Shown piece after piece: positions 1-8,066 of a DNA stretch of 64,000 bases. Position numbers and translations under genes: made by a program. Below the pieces are notes generated by a model, which saw nothing but the letters and a program-made list of their open reading frames with translations, made no database searches and was not told the origin of the DNA. The stretch lies in assembly GCA_036732755.1 (NCBI GenBank), contig DAINBU010000011.1:3912-67911 (forward strand), written 5' to 3'. The number at the start of each line of letters is the position of its first letter. Position 1 is the stretch's first letter. This stretch comes from DASRRB01 sp036732755 (GTDB lineage: Bacteria > Planctomycetota > B15-G4 > SIAN01).

Positions 1-2
1 CG

Positions 3-833
3 GAGCCCCACCACCTCGGCCTGCTCGCGCTCGGGGCGCGCCTCGCCAAGCGCAGCGGCGACCCCAAGGCGGCGGCCGCGACCTTCAAGCTGATGGCCCA
101 CGTCTTCTCGGAGTCGGGCGACACCGAGCGGGCGCGCCGGGCGCTGGTGCAGGCGCGCACCCACGATCCGTCCGACGCCGCGACCGGCGAGCGCATCCTC
201 GAGCTCGACCTCGAGGAGGGGCGCTTCCACGAGGCGGTCGAGGTCGGCATGCAGCTCGTCGCGCTCTACCGCAAGCCCGGCCTCCACTCCAAGGCACGCG
301 AGGTCCTCGAGCGGCTCGTCGAGGCGGAGCCGCAGTCGCTCCCGCTGCGCCTCGAGTGGGCGCGCTCGGAGGTCGACAGCGGCGACCCCGACGAGGCGGT
401 CGAGGGGCTCACCCGCCACGGCCGCAAGCTCGTCTCGCACGAGCGCTACGTCGAGGCGCGCCAGGCGTTCGAGGAGATCCTCGCGATCCGCCCGACGCAG
501 AAGGACGCGCGCCGCGCGCTCGAGATGATCGACCAGCAGATCTACCAGCGCCGCCGCGCGCGCGCGCGCCGCGTGCGCCGCTTCGCGATCGGGACGCTGG
601 TCGCGACCGCGCTCGCCGCGCTCCTGGTGCGTGAATTCGTGGCGCAGGCCGACCTGGCCGAGACGTCGAGCGCCGTCGCGCACGACGAACTGATCGAGCT
701 CCATCTCTACGACCAGGCGCTCCGCGAATTCCGCGACGTCGCGACGCGCCACCCCTGGACGCTCACCTCCTTCCTCGGCGTGCAGCGCCGCATCGACGAC
801 CTGCAGGCGAAGCTCGGGCGGCGCGGCCGCTAG
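3..833 (+). CDS. TPR-repeat membrane protein, 5' end outside the window
   Basis: The reading frame is open from base 3, so the gene begins upstream of the window; the first internal ATG is at 93. The visible part is made of helical repeats with the TPR pattern of alternating small and large hydrophobic residues (A-x-x-x-L-x-x-A-L, P at repeat ends), for instance the stretches ending in DPSDAA, EPQSLP and RPTQKDA. A basic patch (RRRARARRVRR) is followed by one hydrophobic segment of about 20 residues near 580-645 and a short tail of about 60 residues with one more TPR-like unit. This suggests a cytoplasmic TPR scaffold with a single membrane anchor. It ends in TAG at 831-833. The partner is unknown, and the missing N-terminus could carry a further domain such as a kinase. 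Confidence 0.75.
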   Translation, partial: EPHHLGLLALGARLAKRSGDPKAAAATFKLMAHVFSESGDTERARRALVQARTHDPSDAATGERILELDLEEGRFHEAVEVGMQLVALYRKPGLHSKAREVLERLVEAEPQSLPLRLEWARSEVDSGDPDEAVEGLTRHGRKLVSHERYVEARQAFEEILAIRPTQKDARRALEMIDQQIYQRRRARARRVRRFAIGTLVATALAALLVREFVAQADLAETSSAVAHDELIELHLYDQALREFRDVATRHPWTLTSFLGVQRRIDDLQAKLGRRGR

Positions 834-892
834 CCCGGATCATTCACGAGCCCCTACTGCGGCCAGGTCGGTTCGCCCATGCCGACAGACGC

Positions 893-918
893 GGGCAGGC
901 CCGCTTCGCAGCCTGCCC
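893..918. terminator. GC hairpin between convergent genes
   Basis: GGGCAGGC and GCCTGCCC pair over 8 bp around a 10-nt loop, 60 nt after the stop of the TPR gene. There is no U tract. It is a candidate terminator for the plus-strand gene. Confidence 0.4.
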
Positions 919-1006
919 GACGTCGGAAACACGCGTTCCTTCCTCAGCGGGTCTTCAGACCCGCATCGTCGGAGCCGCGCGTTCCCTCCTCGCCCTGGAC
1001 GAACAT

Positions 1007-1025
1007 CCCGTCGCCTCGCGACGGG
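1007..1025. terminator. GC hairpin between convergent genes
   Basis: CCCGTCGC and GCGACGGG form a perfect 8-bp stem with a CTC loop, about 70 nt beyond the stop of the minus-strand membrane protein gene at 1096. It lacks a U tract. With the hairpin at 893-918 it fills the 262-bp convergent gap, in which I see no gene. Confidence 0.4.
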
Positions 1026-1095
1026 GCTCGTGAACAACCCGGGCTGGTCGCGGGTCGAGCGCGCGACGGGCGAGAGCGGGTCGAGGGGCGGCGGA

Positions 1096-3594
1096 CTACG
1101 AGCCGGCCGGGGCGAAGCCGGAGCGGCGGACCACGCCGAGCTTGATCCCCGCGACGATCGCCGCGGCGATCGGGGTGAGGATGGCGACACCGGTGATCAC
1201 GAGCGCCGGGACGTCGTGCTGGAGGCCGATCAGGCCGCGGCCGAACTCCGCCGCGCCGAACCCCTGGATCGCCAGCACCGGCAGCAGCGTCCCGATCACG
1301 CCCGGACGGAAGCCGGGGTCGACGCGCCGCTCGAGGCGCAGCGAGGCGAGCGCCATCCATAGGACGATCGGCAGCGCCGAGGCCGCGGCGAACGACTGGA
1401 GCGCGTGCGCGGTCGAGATCCCGGGCGCTCGAAGCGCGATCAGGGCGAGGCAGCTGCGCCCGAAGAGCGCCGCGGCGCCGAGCGTCAGCTCGCGCCGGCG
1501 CCACGCGGCGGCGAGCACGAAGACCAGCACGCCGAGCACGAGCTCGTTCGCGATCGCGAGCGGCTCCGTCGGCAGATGGAAGCGGTAGGGCATGAGCCCG
1601 ACCGGGATCGCGGTGAGCGCGAAGAGCGTGGCGGCGTCGACCCAGCGGCGCACCGCGGTCGCGACGGACGCCGACGCGGAGCGCGCGACGACGCCGAGCG
1701 CGACGAGCGCAACGACGACGGTGAGCGCGAGCGCGGCCTGGGCCGCGACGTAGGGCAGCCCGGCCGCGAGCACCGCGGCCCCGACGCCGTAGAGGAGGCC
1801 CGCCGAGCCGGCCGCGACGACGAGCAGGCGGCCCGTGAGGACGCCGCTCGCCCCGATCGCCGCGCCGACGACGGCGAGCGCCACCCCCATCGCCGGGTGG
1901 CGGTTCGCGCCGAGGATCAGCCCGGCGCAGGTCGCGCCGCTCGCGAGCGCCGCCCAGATCCCCGTGAAGAGCGCGTGCGTCGAGTGGCCGCGCCGCGCGA
2001 GCCACGTGTAGGCGCCGACCATCGCGATCGCCCACGGCGCGAAGTAGAGCGCGTAGGCGGACCACTGCGACGCGCCGGTCGCCGCCGCGATGCGCGTCGG
2101 GAGGACGCTGCGCAGCGTATGCGCGCCGACCGTGAACGGGTCGGGCAGCCACGAATAGATCGCGACGAAGACCGCGAGCGCGGGCAGGACGAGCAGCGGC
2201 TTCTGCCGCCGCAGCGAGCCGCGCAGCAGCGTCGCGCCGGACAGCGCGCCCGTCACGAGCATCCCGACCGGATCGCCGCAGGTGAGCGCGAAGCCGGCGA
2301 GCAGCCCGAGGTCGACCGAGAGGTCGAGGTAGCGCCGCACGCGGTCGGGCAGCACCGCCTCCTCGCTCGCGCACCAGCCCTTGCAGACCAGCACCAGCGA
2401 GGAGAGGAACATGCCCCAGACCGGGAGCGCCGCCGCACCGTAGTAGCGCGCACCGCGCGTGAGGCTGAGGGTGGCCGTGAAGGCGGCGAGCAGGAGCAGC
2501 GCGGAGATCTCGAGGACCATGCCGTTGCGCGACGACGCGTCCTCCTCCTCGCCGGCCGTCGCGTCGGCGCGCTTCGTGACGAAGACGCGGCCGGTCCAGA
2601 GCAGGACCGCGACGGCGCACGCGACCAGCGGCGGGAAGGCGCCGAGCAGCGGCGCGAGCCCCGTCGTCGCGAGGAGGCCGGTCGCCGCGACGAGCAGCGC
2701 CCGTCCCGGCCCGGGGCCGAGCTCGAGCGCGAGCTTGCGATGGAGCAGGAACCCGCTCGCCACCACGAACAGCGTCGCGACGACGCCGCCGACGGTCGTG
2801 TGCATCGTGACGACGCTGGCGTTGAAGGCGACGCAGGTGAGCAGCGGCGCCGCGATCCAGAGCAGCGCGCGCTCCGTCTCGGCGACCAGGCCGCGTCGAT
2901 TCACGTAGTGCGCGGCGCCGACCAGCAGCGCCGCGAGACCCTGGAGCACGACGAAGGTCGAGATCGCCCACGCCTTCGGCCCCATCGGCCGATACCCGAT
3001 GGCGAGGAACACCATCGAGAGGAGGACGTAGGCGCCGAGCACGAAGGCGCAGTGGGCGCCGTCGCGGCCGCTCAGGTGGAGGCTCTGCCAGAGCGAGCGC
3101 GTTCCGACGGAATGGCCGACGACGCGCGTGCGCGTGCCGTCGGCGGGCGCCGCGGGAGCGACGGGCGCCGCGACCGGCTCCTGCGGTGCCACCGGTGCGG
3201 CCGGTGCTGCGCGCACCGCCCGCTTCGCAGGTGCGACGGGAGCGGCTCGCCTCGCCGGAGCGACGGGAGCGGCCCGCGCCACCGGTGCCGCAGGTGCTGC
3301 CGGCGCCACCGGTGCGACCAGCGCAGCCGGCGCAGTCGGTGCGACCGGTGCGGCCGTTTCGCCGGCAGCGCGCTCGGCCTCCTCGACCTGCTTCGCGAAG
3401 GCCCAGCCGATCGGTTGCTCCGGTTCGCTCGCTTTCTCGGGAGCGGCGGCGGCGGCGGCAGGCGCCGCGGCGACCTCGGCCGCGGCAGCCTCCTGCGGCG
3501 GGAAGCGGGTGAATCCGCAGCGCACGCAAAGGGTCGGCTGTTCGACGGCGGGGCCGTCGCAATGGCAGATCGCGAAGGTGGCTGCGTCCATCAT
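1096..3594 (-). CDS. polytopic membrane protein with N-terminal zinc-ribbon-like motif (DUF2339-like)
   Basis: About 832 residues. The N-terminus carries four cysteines as C10-x-C12 and C23-x-x-C26, a possible zinc ribbon. A low-complexity Ala/Pro/Val linker follows to about residue 190. The remainder is a long run of hydrophobic helices, probably 20 or more, separated by short Arg-rich loops. This layout resembles DUF2339-type membrane proteins of unknown function, though I cannot confirm the family. Two adjacent ATGs (3594 and 3591) follow GAGG; the spacing is better for the second. The frame stays open further upstream to 3729, but that extension is low-complexity and overlaps the next gene's end, so I rejected it. 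The gene stands alone between the convergent gap and the SGNH gene. Function is unknown. Confidence 0.65.
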   Translation of the reverse strand: MMDAATFAICHCDGPAVEQPTLCVRCGFTRFPPQEAAAAEVAAAPAAAAAAPEKASEPEQPIGWAFAKQVEEAERAAGETAAPVAPTAPAALVAPVAPAAPAAPVARAAPVAPARRAAPVAPAKRAVRAAPAAPVAPQEPVAAPVAPAAPADGTRTRVVGHSVGTRSLWQSLHLSGRDGAHCAFVLGAYVLLSMVFLAIGYRPMGPKAWAISTFVVLQGLAALLVGAAHYVNRRGLVAETERALLWIAAPLLTCVAFNASVVTMHTTVGGVVATLFVVASGFLLHRKLALELGPGPGRALLVAATGLLATTGLAPLLGAFPPLVACAVAVLLWTGRVFVTKRADATAGEEEDASSRNGMVLEISALLLLAAFTATLSLTRGARYYGAAALPVWGMFLSSLVLVCKGWCASEEAVLPDRVRRYLDLSVDLGLLAGFALTCGDPVGMLVTGALSGATLLRGSLRRQKPLLVLPALAVFVAIYSWLPDPFTVGAHTLRSVLPTRIAAATGASQWSAYALYFAPWAIAMVGAYTWLARRGHSTHALFTGIWAALASGATCAGLILGANRHPAMGVALAVVGAAIGASGVLTGRLLVVAAGSAGLLYGVGAAVLAAGLPYVAAQAALALTVVVALVALGVVARSASASVATAVRRWVDAATLFALTAIPVGLMPYRFHLPTEPLAIANELVLGVLVFVLAAAWRRRELTLGAAALFGRSCLALIALRAPGISTAHALQSFAAASALPIVLWMALASLRLERRVDPGFRPGVIGTLLPVLAIQGFGAAEFGRGLIGLQHDVPALVITGVAILTPIAAAIVAGIKLGVVRRSGFAPAGS

Positions 3595-3725
3595 TTTCCT
3601 CGAGCGGTCTCTCCCCCCCTCTTCGCACGGCGACGCCGCCGACTTCGCAGCCGCTTCTCGGGTGGGAAAACCATTCGCACGCGCAGCGTGCGCCCGCGGC
3701 TCGACCCGGTTCCGGGGACCGCCGC

Positions 3726-5264
3726 TCACCGCTCGACGAGCGCGACCCTCTCGAGCGCGAAGACGATGTCGTGGCGCAGGTCGGGCGGCGCGTAGCAGAA
3801 GTCGTCCGCCTGGAAGCGGACGGCGACGAAGGGCCGCGCTGCGATCGCGTCGGGGAGGTCGAACGGGGTCGCGAAGCGGCCGTCGGCGGCGATGGTGAGC
3901 GTTCCGACGGTCGCCTCGTCGACGCTGACGGTCACGTGGACGCCGTCGATCTCGCCGCGGCCGAGGCCGTGGCCGGCGACCAGCAGGCGGCGGCGCCCCT
4001 CGCAGCGGAGCAGCAGCGACGCGTAGGGCGAGACGAAGCCGCCGCGCACCACGCCGCCCGTCACCTGCGCCGCCGCGTCGTCGTCGATGCGGTCGAAGCG
4101 CAGCTCCGGGTCGATCCGGCGCCGCTCGAACAGCTTCTTCAGGGAGGGTGGCCGGTCGATCTCCTCCTGGGCCTCGGGGAGGAGGCGCGCGGCGGCCTCC
4201 TTCGCCTCCGGGACCTCGTCGAGCGTCCGCCCCGGGAGGAGGCCGCGCGTGCGCACCGCCTCATAGATGTAGAGGGCCGCGAGCTCGTGGCCGGCCCGGT
4301 TCCAGTGGGCGTCGCGCTCGGAGTTGCGGTAGCGGTCGTCGCGCGAGATCGAGGTCGGGAGGGGCAGCGACTGCTCGGCGCGCAGGCCCGCCGCGTAGAC
4401 GCGCTGCGACTCGGCGAGCATCCCGCAGCAGTGGTCGAGGAGGAGGTACCTCCCGCCGACCCCCTCGACCTTGCGCGCCAGCTCCGCGATCGCGCGCCCC
4501 CCCTCCTCCATGCGCGCGCGCCCCTCGCCGTCCAGCGCGAAGTGGAGCCAGCTGTTCTCGCGCGTGCCGAAGGCGATGCGCGGCCCCTCGACGAAGAGCA
4601 GCCCGTCGCCGCGCTCGGGCCAGCGCGGCCAGAAGCTCGCGAGCGACCCCATGCCACGCGCCCCCGGGTTGTCCTCGAGGTCGTTGCGCACGGCGACCTG
4701 CACCACGAGGTCGGGCCGGACCAGCGAGAGCTGGCGGCGGAGGAAGGCGCACTCGGCGACGACGTTCCAGGTCATGACGCCGAAATGGAGGCACTCGATC
4801 GGCCCCTTCGCGCCGTGCGCGTGAGCTTGCAGCAACCGCTCGAGGTGGGCGCCGACGCGCTCGTCGGCGGCGACGCCGTACCCCATCACGTAGGAGTCGC
4901 CCAGGATCACGACGCGCGTCACGCCGTCGGGCTTGCGCAGCTCGAAAAGGCGCTCGCGCAGACCGAGCTCGTTGCTGTCGACGGTGAAGGTGTCGAATGC
5001 ACGACCCTTGAGGTTGGGCTGTAGGACGCGTGTGATGGTTGTGTTGGGGAAGGTGTTTTAGATATTGTTGCCGTGCGCCACCAGTTCGTCGAGAGCCGCG
5101 CGCCGCACCGATTCGTCGAACAGCGCACCGTCGGCGCCGCCGCGGCCCCGCAAGAGGCTCCAGCCGGCGAGCGCGGCCGCCCCGGCCGTCGTCGCGGCGA
5201 GCACGAGGATCGCCCGGTGCGCCTGCGCGAGCCTGCGCGACGCGACCTTCGGCCCTTGGTCCAC
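3726..5264 (-). pseudogene. SGNH/GDSL hydrolase-like membrane-anchored protein, interrupted by one in-frame TAA
   Basis: Read through, this is one 512-residue frame. A GTG start at 5264 is preceded by GAGGG with 6-nt spacing. Then come a basic N-terminus, one transmembrane helix at about residues 22-42, and a periplasmic part with the SGNH block (GDSYVMGYG, nucleophile Ser) and a late D-A-H-W catalytic Asp/His pair. The last 130 residues are beta-rich. Codon 69 is TAA (5058-5060), and coding character continues without frameshift on both sides. A family-like pre-domain (RVLQPNLKG...NELGLRERLFEL) lies just after the stop. TAC to TAA is a single change that would restore Tyr. The only start codon after the stop is the GTG at 4922, at the very edge of the SGNH domain. 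Possible roles are esterase or glycan O-acetyl transfer. It is divergent from the glycosyltransferase at 5464. Confidence 0.65.
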
Positions 5265-5270
5265 GGCGAT

Positions 5271-5275
5271 CCCTC
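5271..5275 (-). promoter_or_regulatory. ribosome binding site fixing the SGNH gene start
   Basis: GAGGG on the minus strand lies 6 nt before the GTG at 5264. It favours that start over the upstream GTG at 5300, which has no comparable site. Confidence 0.5.
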
Positions 5276-5463
5276 GCGACGAAGCGGCCCGAATGCGCAC
5301 GGTCCGGCCGGATTTGGTCGGAACAAGGACGGCGAGTGTATCGGTGCGGGGAATGCGACGCCCCGGCGACAGGCGCGTTGGCTCCCGCCAATCTTCTCGC
5401 TACATTCTCCGCACAGCTGGAACGGGCTCCCCCCCAACGCCTCTCCGCCCGGGCTCCAAGAAG

Positions 5464-6243
5464 ATGTTGAACAGCCAGAAGATCGTTGTCGTGCTCCCGG
5501 CGTACAACGCCGAGGCCACGCTCGAAGCGACCTATCGCGACCTGCCCTTCGGCATCGTCGACGACGTGATCCTCGTCGACGACGCCAGTGGCGACCGCAC
5601 GGTCGAGACGGCTCGGCGCCTCGGCATCACGACGATCGTGCACGACCGCAACCGCGGCTATGGCGCCAACCAGAAGACGTGCTACCGCGAGGCGCTCGCG
5701 CGCGGCGCCGACGTCGTCGTGATGGTCCACCCCGACTACCAGTACGACCCGCGCCTCGTGACCGCGCTCTGCGCGATGATCGTGCACGGTCCCTACGACT
5801 ACGCGATCGCGTCGCGCATCCTCGGCGGGCGCGCGCTGCAGGGCGGGATGCCGCCGTGGAAGTACGTCTGCAACCGGTTGCTGACCTTCGTCCAGAACCT
5901 GCTGATGGGGCAGAAGGTCTCCGAGTACCACACCGGGTATCGCGCCTACTCGCGGCGCGTGCTCGACGCGGTCCCGTTCCACGCCAACTCCGACGGCTTC
6001 GTCTTCGACAACGAGATGCTGGCGCAGCTCGCCATGAAGGGCTTCCGGGTCGGCGAGATCTCCTGCCCCACGAGCTATTTCCCGGCGGCCTCTTCGATCG
6101 ATTTCCTGCGCAGCGTCGAATACGGGCTCGGCTGCCTCTCGATCGCGCTGCGCTACCGGCTCCACCGCTTCGGACTCGTGCGCTCGCGCCTGTTCGGGAG
6201 CGTAGAGTCGCCGGTGCATGAGCCGGCCTTCGCCAAGACCTGA
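5464..6243 (+). CDS. family 2 glycosyltransferase (dolichol-phosphate mannosyltransferase-like)
   Basis: A 259-residue GT-A fold enzyme. The N-terminus has the typical VVVLPAYNAE strand-loop, followed by DDVILVDDASGD (nucleotide-binding Asp pair), the N-R-G-Y-G-A-N-Q block, and a D-Y-Q-Y-D metal-binding motif near residue 95. No transmembrane segments are present, so this is the soluble DPM1-like type that transfers a sugar from a nucleotide donor to a lipid phosphate or glycan. ATG at 5464 was chosen because family homology begins directly after it and upstream codons are not family-like. The gene overlaps the following metallo-beta-lactamase gene by 26 nt, suggesting co-transcription. Donor and acceptor are unknown. 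A TACATT box at 5401 could be its -10 element. Confidence 0.85.
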   Translation: MLNSQKIVVVLPAYNAEATLEATYRDLPFGIVDDVILVDDASGDRTVETARRLGITTIVHDRNRGYGANQKTCYREALARGADVVVMVHPDYQYDPRLVTALCAMIVHGPYDYAIASRILGGRALQGGMPPWKYVCNRLLTFVQNLLMGQKVSEYHTGYRAYSRRVLDAVPFHANSDGFVFDNEMLAQLAMKGFRVGEISCPTSYFPAASSIDFLRSVEYGLGCLSIALRYRLHRFGLVRSRLFGSVESPVHEPAFAKT

Positions 6244-7909
6244 CGCGCGCGCGCCGCGGCCGCGGCCGCCGTTCCGTCTCGGCTTTTCCGCCCGTCTCGT
6301 CCTCCCCGCCGGTCTCGCCGGCGCCCTGCTCCTGTTCGGCGTCTGCGGCCCGCGTCCCGAGTCGGCTTCAGGCGCCGCGGCGCCGCGCCAGGAGGCGCCG
6401 CCGCTGCGCCCCGCCGCGCTCACGATCGCGCCGGGGATCCACCTGCTCGGCGGCGTCTCGCCGGCGGCGGCCTATGTCGTCGAGACGCCGGAGGGGCCGA
6501 TCGCGATCGACTCGGGGCTCGCCGACGACGCCGCGACGGTGCTCGCGGAGATGGGAGAGCTCGGCCTCGACGGGTCGAAGCTGCGCGCAGTCTTGGTGAC
6601 GCACGTGCACGGCGACCACTGCGGCGGCGCGGCGAAGCTGCGCGCGCTCACGGGCGCGAAGATCCACGCCGGCGAGGGCGATGCGGCGGTGCTCGAGGCG
6701 GGCCGGCCGCGCGAGGCGTTCACCAGCACGTTCTACATGCCCGACTACGTGCCCCACCCGACGCCGGTCGACGTCGTGTTGAAGGGCGACACGACGCTCG
6801 CGTTCGGCGACGTGACGGTGCGTGCGCTCGCGACGCCGGGACACACGCCGGGCAGCACCTGCTACCTCGTCGAGCGCGCCGGCCGGAGAGCGCTCTTCGC
6901 CGGCGACGTGATCATGATGCTGCACGGCGACGCGACGGCGAAGGACGACCGCGGGCGGCCGCTCGGCACCTACTCGGCCTATCTCTCGCCGCGCTACCGC
7001 GGCGACGCGAAGACATTCCTCGCGTCGCTACGCAAGCTGCGCGCGCTGCCGGTGCCCGACCTCGTGCTGCCGGGCCATCCCGGAATGGAGCCCGAGCCGC
7101 GGTCGCCGCGCCTCGCGCAGGCCGACTGGGAGAAGCTCCTCGACGGCGGCGTGCGCGAGATGGAGGCGCTCCTCGCCCGTTACGAGAAGGATGGCGCCGA
7201 CTTCCTCGACGGGAACGCGAAGACGCTGCTGCCCGGCCTGCACTACCTCGGCGATCGCGACGGGACCGCCTGCTACGCGCTGCGCCAGAAGGAGCGGCTC
7301 TTCGTCGTCGACGCGCCGGGCGGGAGCGGCTTCGCCGACTTCGTCGCGGAGCGGTCGAAGGCGCTCGGCGCGGGCGACGCCGCGCCGGTTGCGCTGCTGC
7401 TCACGTCGTGCGACCCGGAGGCGACGGCCGGCCTCGCCGAGGCGGTCGCGCGCTGGCATCCGAAGGTGGTCGCCGCGACCGAAGGGCTCGCGTTCCTGAA
7501 GACGCTGCTGCCCGCCGGGACCGAGCTGCTCGACGCCGCCGACCTCGCGTCGAAGCTCGGGATCGAGGCGACGGCGATCGCGCTGCGCGGGCGCGGCCGC
7601 GCGCCGGTCGCGTACCGCCTCGCGTGGGAGGGGCGCACGGTCCTGATCTCGGGAAGGATCCCGGTCGCGATCACGCCCGACCGCGGCGCGCGCCTCTTCG
7701 ACGACCTGCGCGCGGCGCCGGCGAACGCGACCGACTACCTCGCGTCGCTCAGCGCGCTGCGCGGCGTGAAGCCCGACCTCTGGCTCCCCGCGCTGCCGAC
7801 CGAGGACCAGAACGCCAACCTCTACGACGACCGCTGGGAGCAGGTGGTCCAGGACAACTGGAGCGCGCTGCAGAAGTTCCTCCAGCTCCCTGGCGGACGG
7901 CCGAAATGA
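6218..7909 (+). CDS. metallo-beta-lactamase-fold hydrolase, exported
   Basis: 563 residues. An N-terminal arginine/proline-rich leader and one hydrophobic helix at about residues 21-43 look like a signal peptide or anchor. The metallo-beta-lactamase core shows T-H129-V-H131-G-D133-H134 for the dinuclear zinc site, then ATPGHTPGST with a further His, and F-A-G-D as the bridging Asp. The segment from about residue 320 resembles a second, zinc-ligand-free MBL-like half (LYLGDRDGTACYAL, then LLLTSCDPEATAGL). This suggests an internal duplication with a degenerate copy. It overlaps the upstream glycosyltransferase by 26 nt. The substrate is not deducible; glyoxalase II-, lactonase- and phosphodiesterase-type activities all fit. 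Confidence 0.8.
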   Translation: MSRPSPRPDARAPRPRPPFRLGFSARLVLPAGLAGALLLFGVCGPRPESASGAAAPRQEAPPLRPAALTIAPGIHLLGGVSPAAAYVVETPEGPIAIDSGLADDAATVLAEMGELGLDGSKLRAVLVTHVHGDHCGGAAKLRALTGAKIHAGEGDAAVLEAGRPREAFTSTFYMPDYVPHPTPVDVVLKGDTTLAFGDVTVRALATPGHTPGSTCYLVERAGRRALFAGDVIMMLHGDATAKDDRGRPLGTYSAYLSPRYRGDAKTFLASLRKLRALPVPDLVLPGHPGMEPEPRSPRLAQADWEKLLDGGVREMEALLARYEKDGADFLDGNAKTLLPGLHYLGDRDGTACYALRQKERLFVVDAPGGSGFADFVAERSKALGAGDAAPVALLLTSCDPEATAGLAEAVARWHPKVVAATEGLAFLKTLLPAGTELLDAADLASKLGIEATAIALRGRGRAPVAYRLAWEGRTVLISGRIPVAITPDRGARLFDDLRAAPANATDYLASLSALRGVKPDLWLPALPTEDQNANLYDDRWEQVVQDNWSALQKFLQLPGGRPK

Positions 7910-8066
7910 GGGGGACGGGGGGCGGGACTTGCAGCGGACGAGGTCGCCGGTACGGTGGCGGCGCACTCGAGAGGTGCGAGAAGGCGACCTCGCCGCTGAA
8001 GTCCATCGTGAATCATCGCGAGCGTTGACGCCGATCCTGGTCGATTCCTCCGCGCTGCGAGAAACG

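Noticed and set aside
944..3795. Very long open frames on both strands across the membrane protein gene
   Set aside because: They are Arg-rich antisense or shifted-frame shadows of a GC-rich gene, with no domain or ribosome site; the zinc-ribbon/multi-helix frame is the coherent one.
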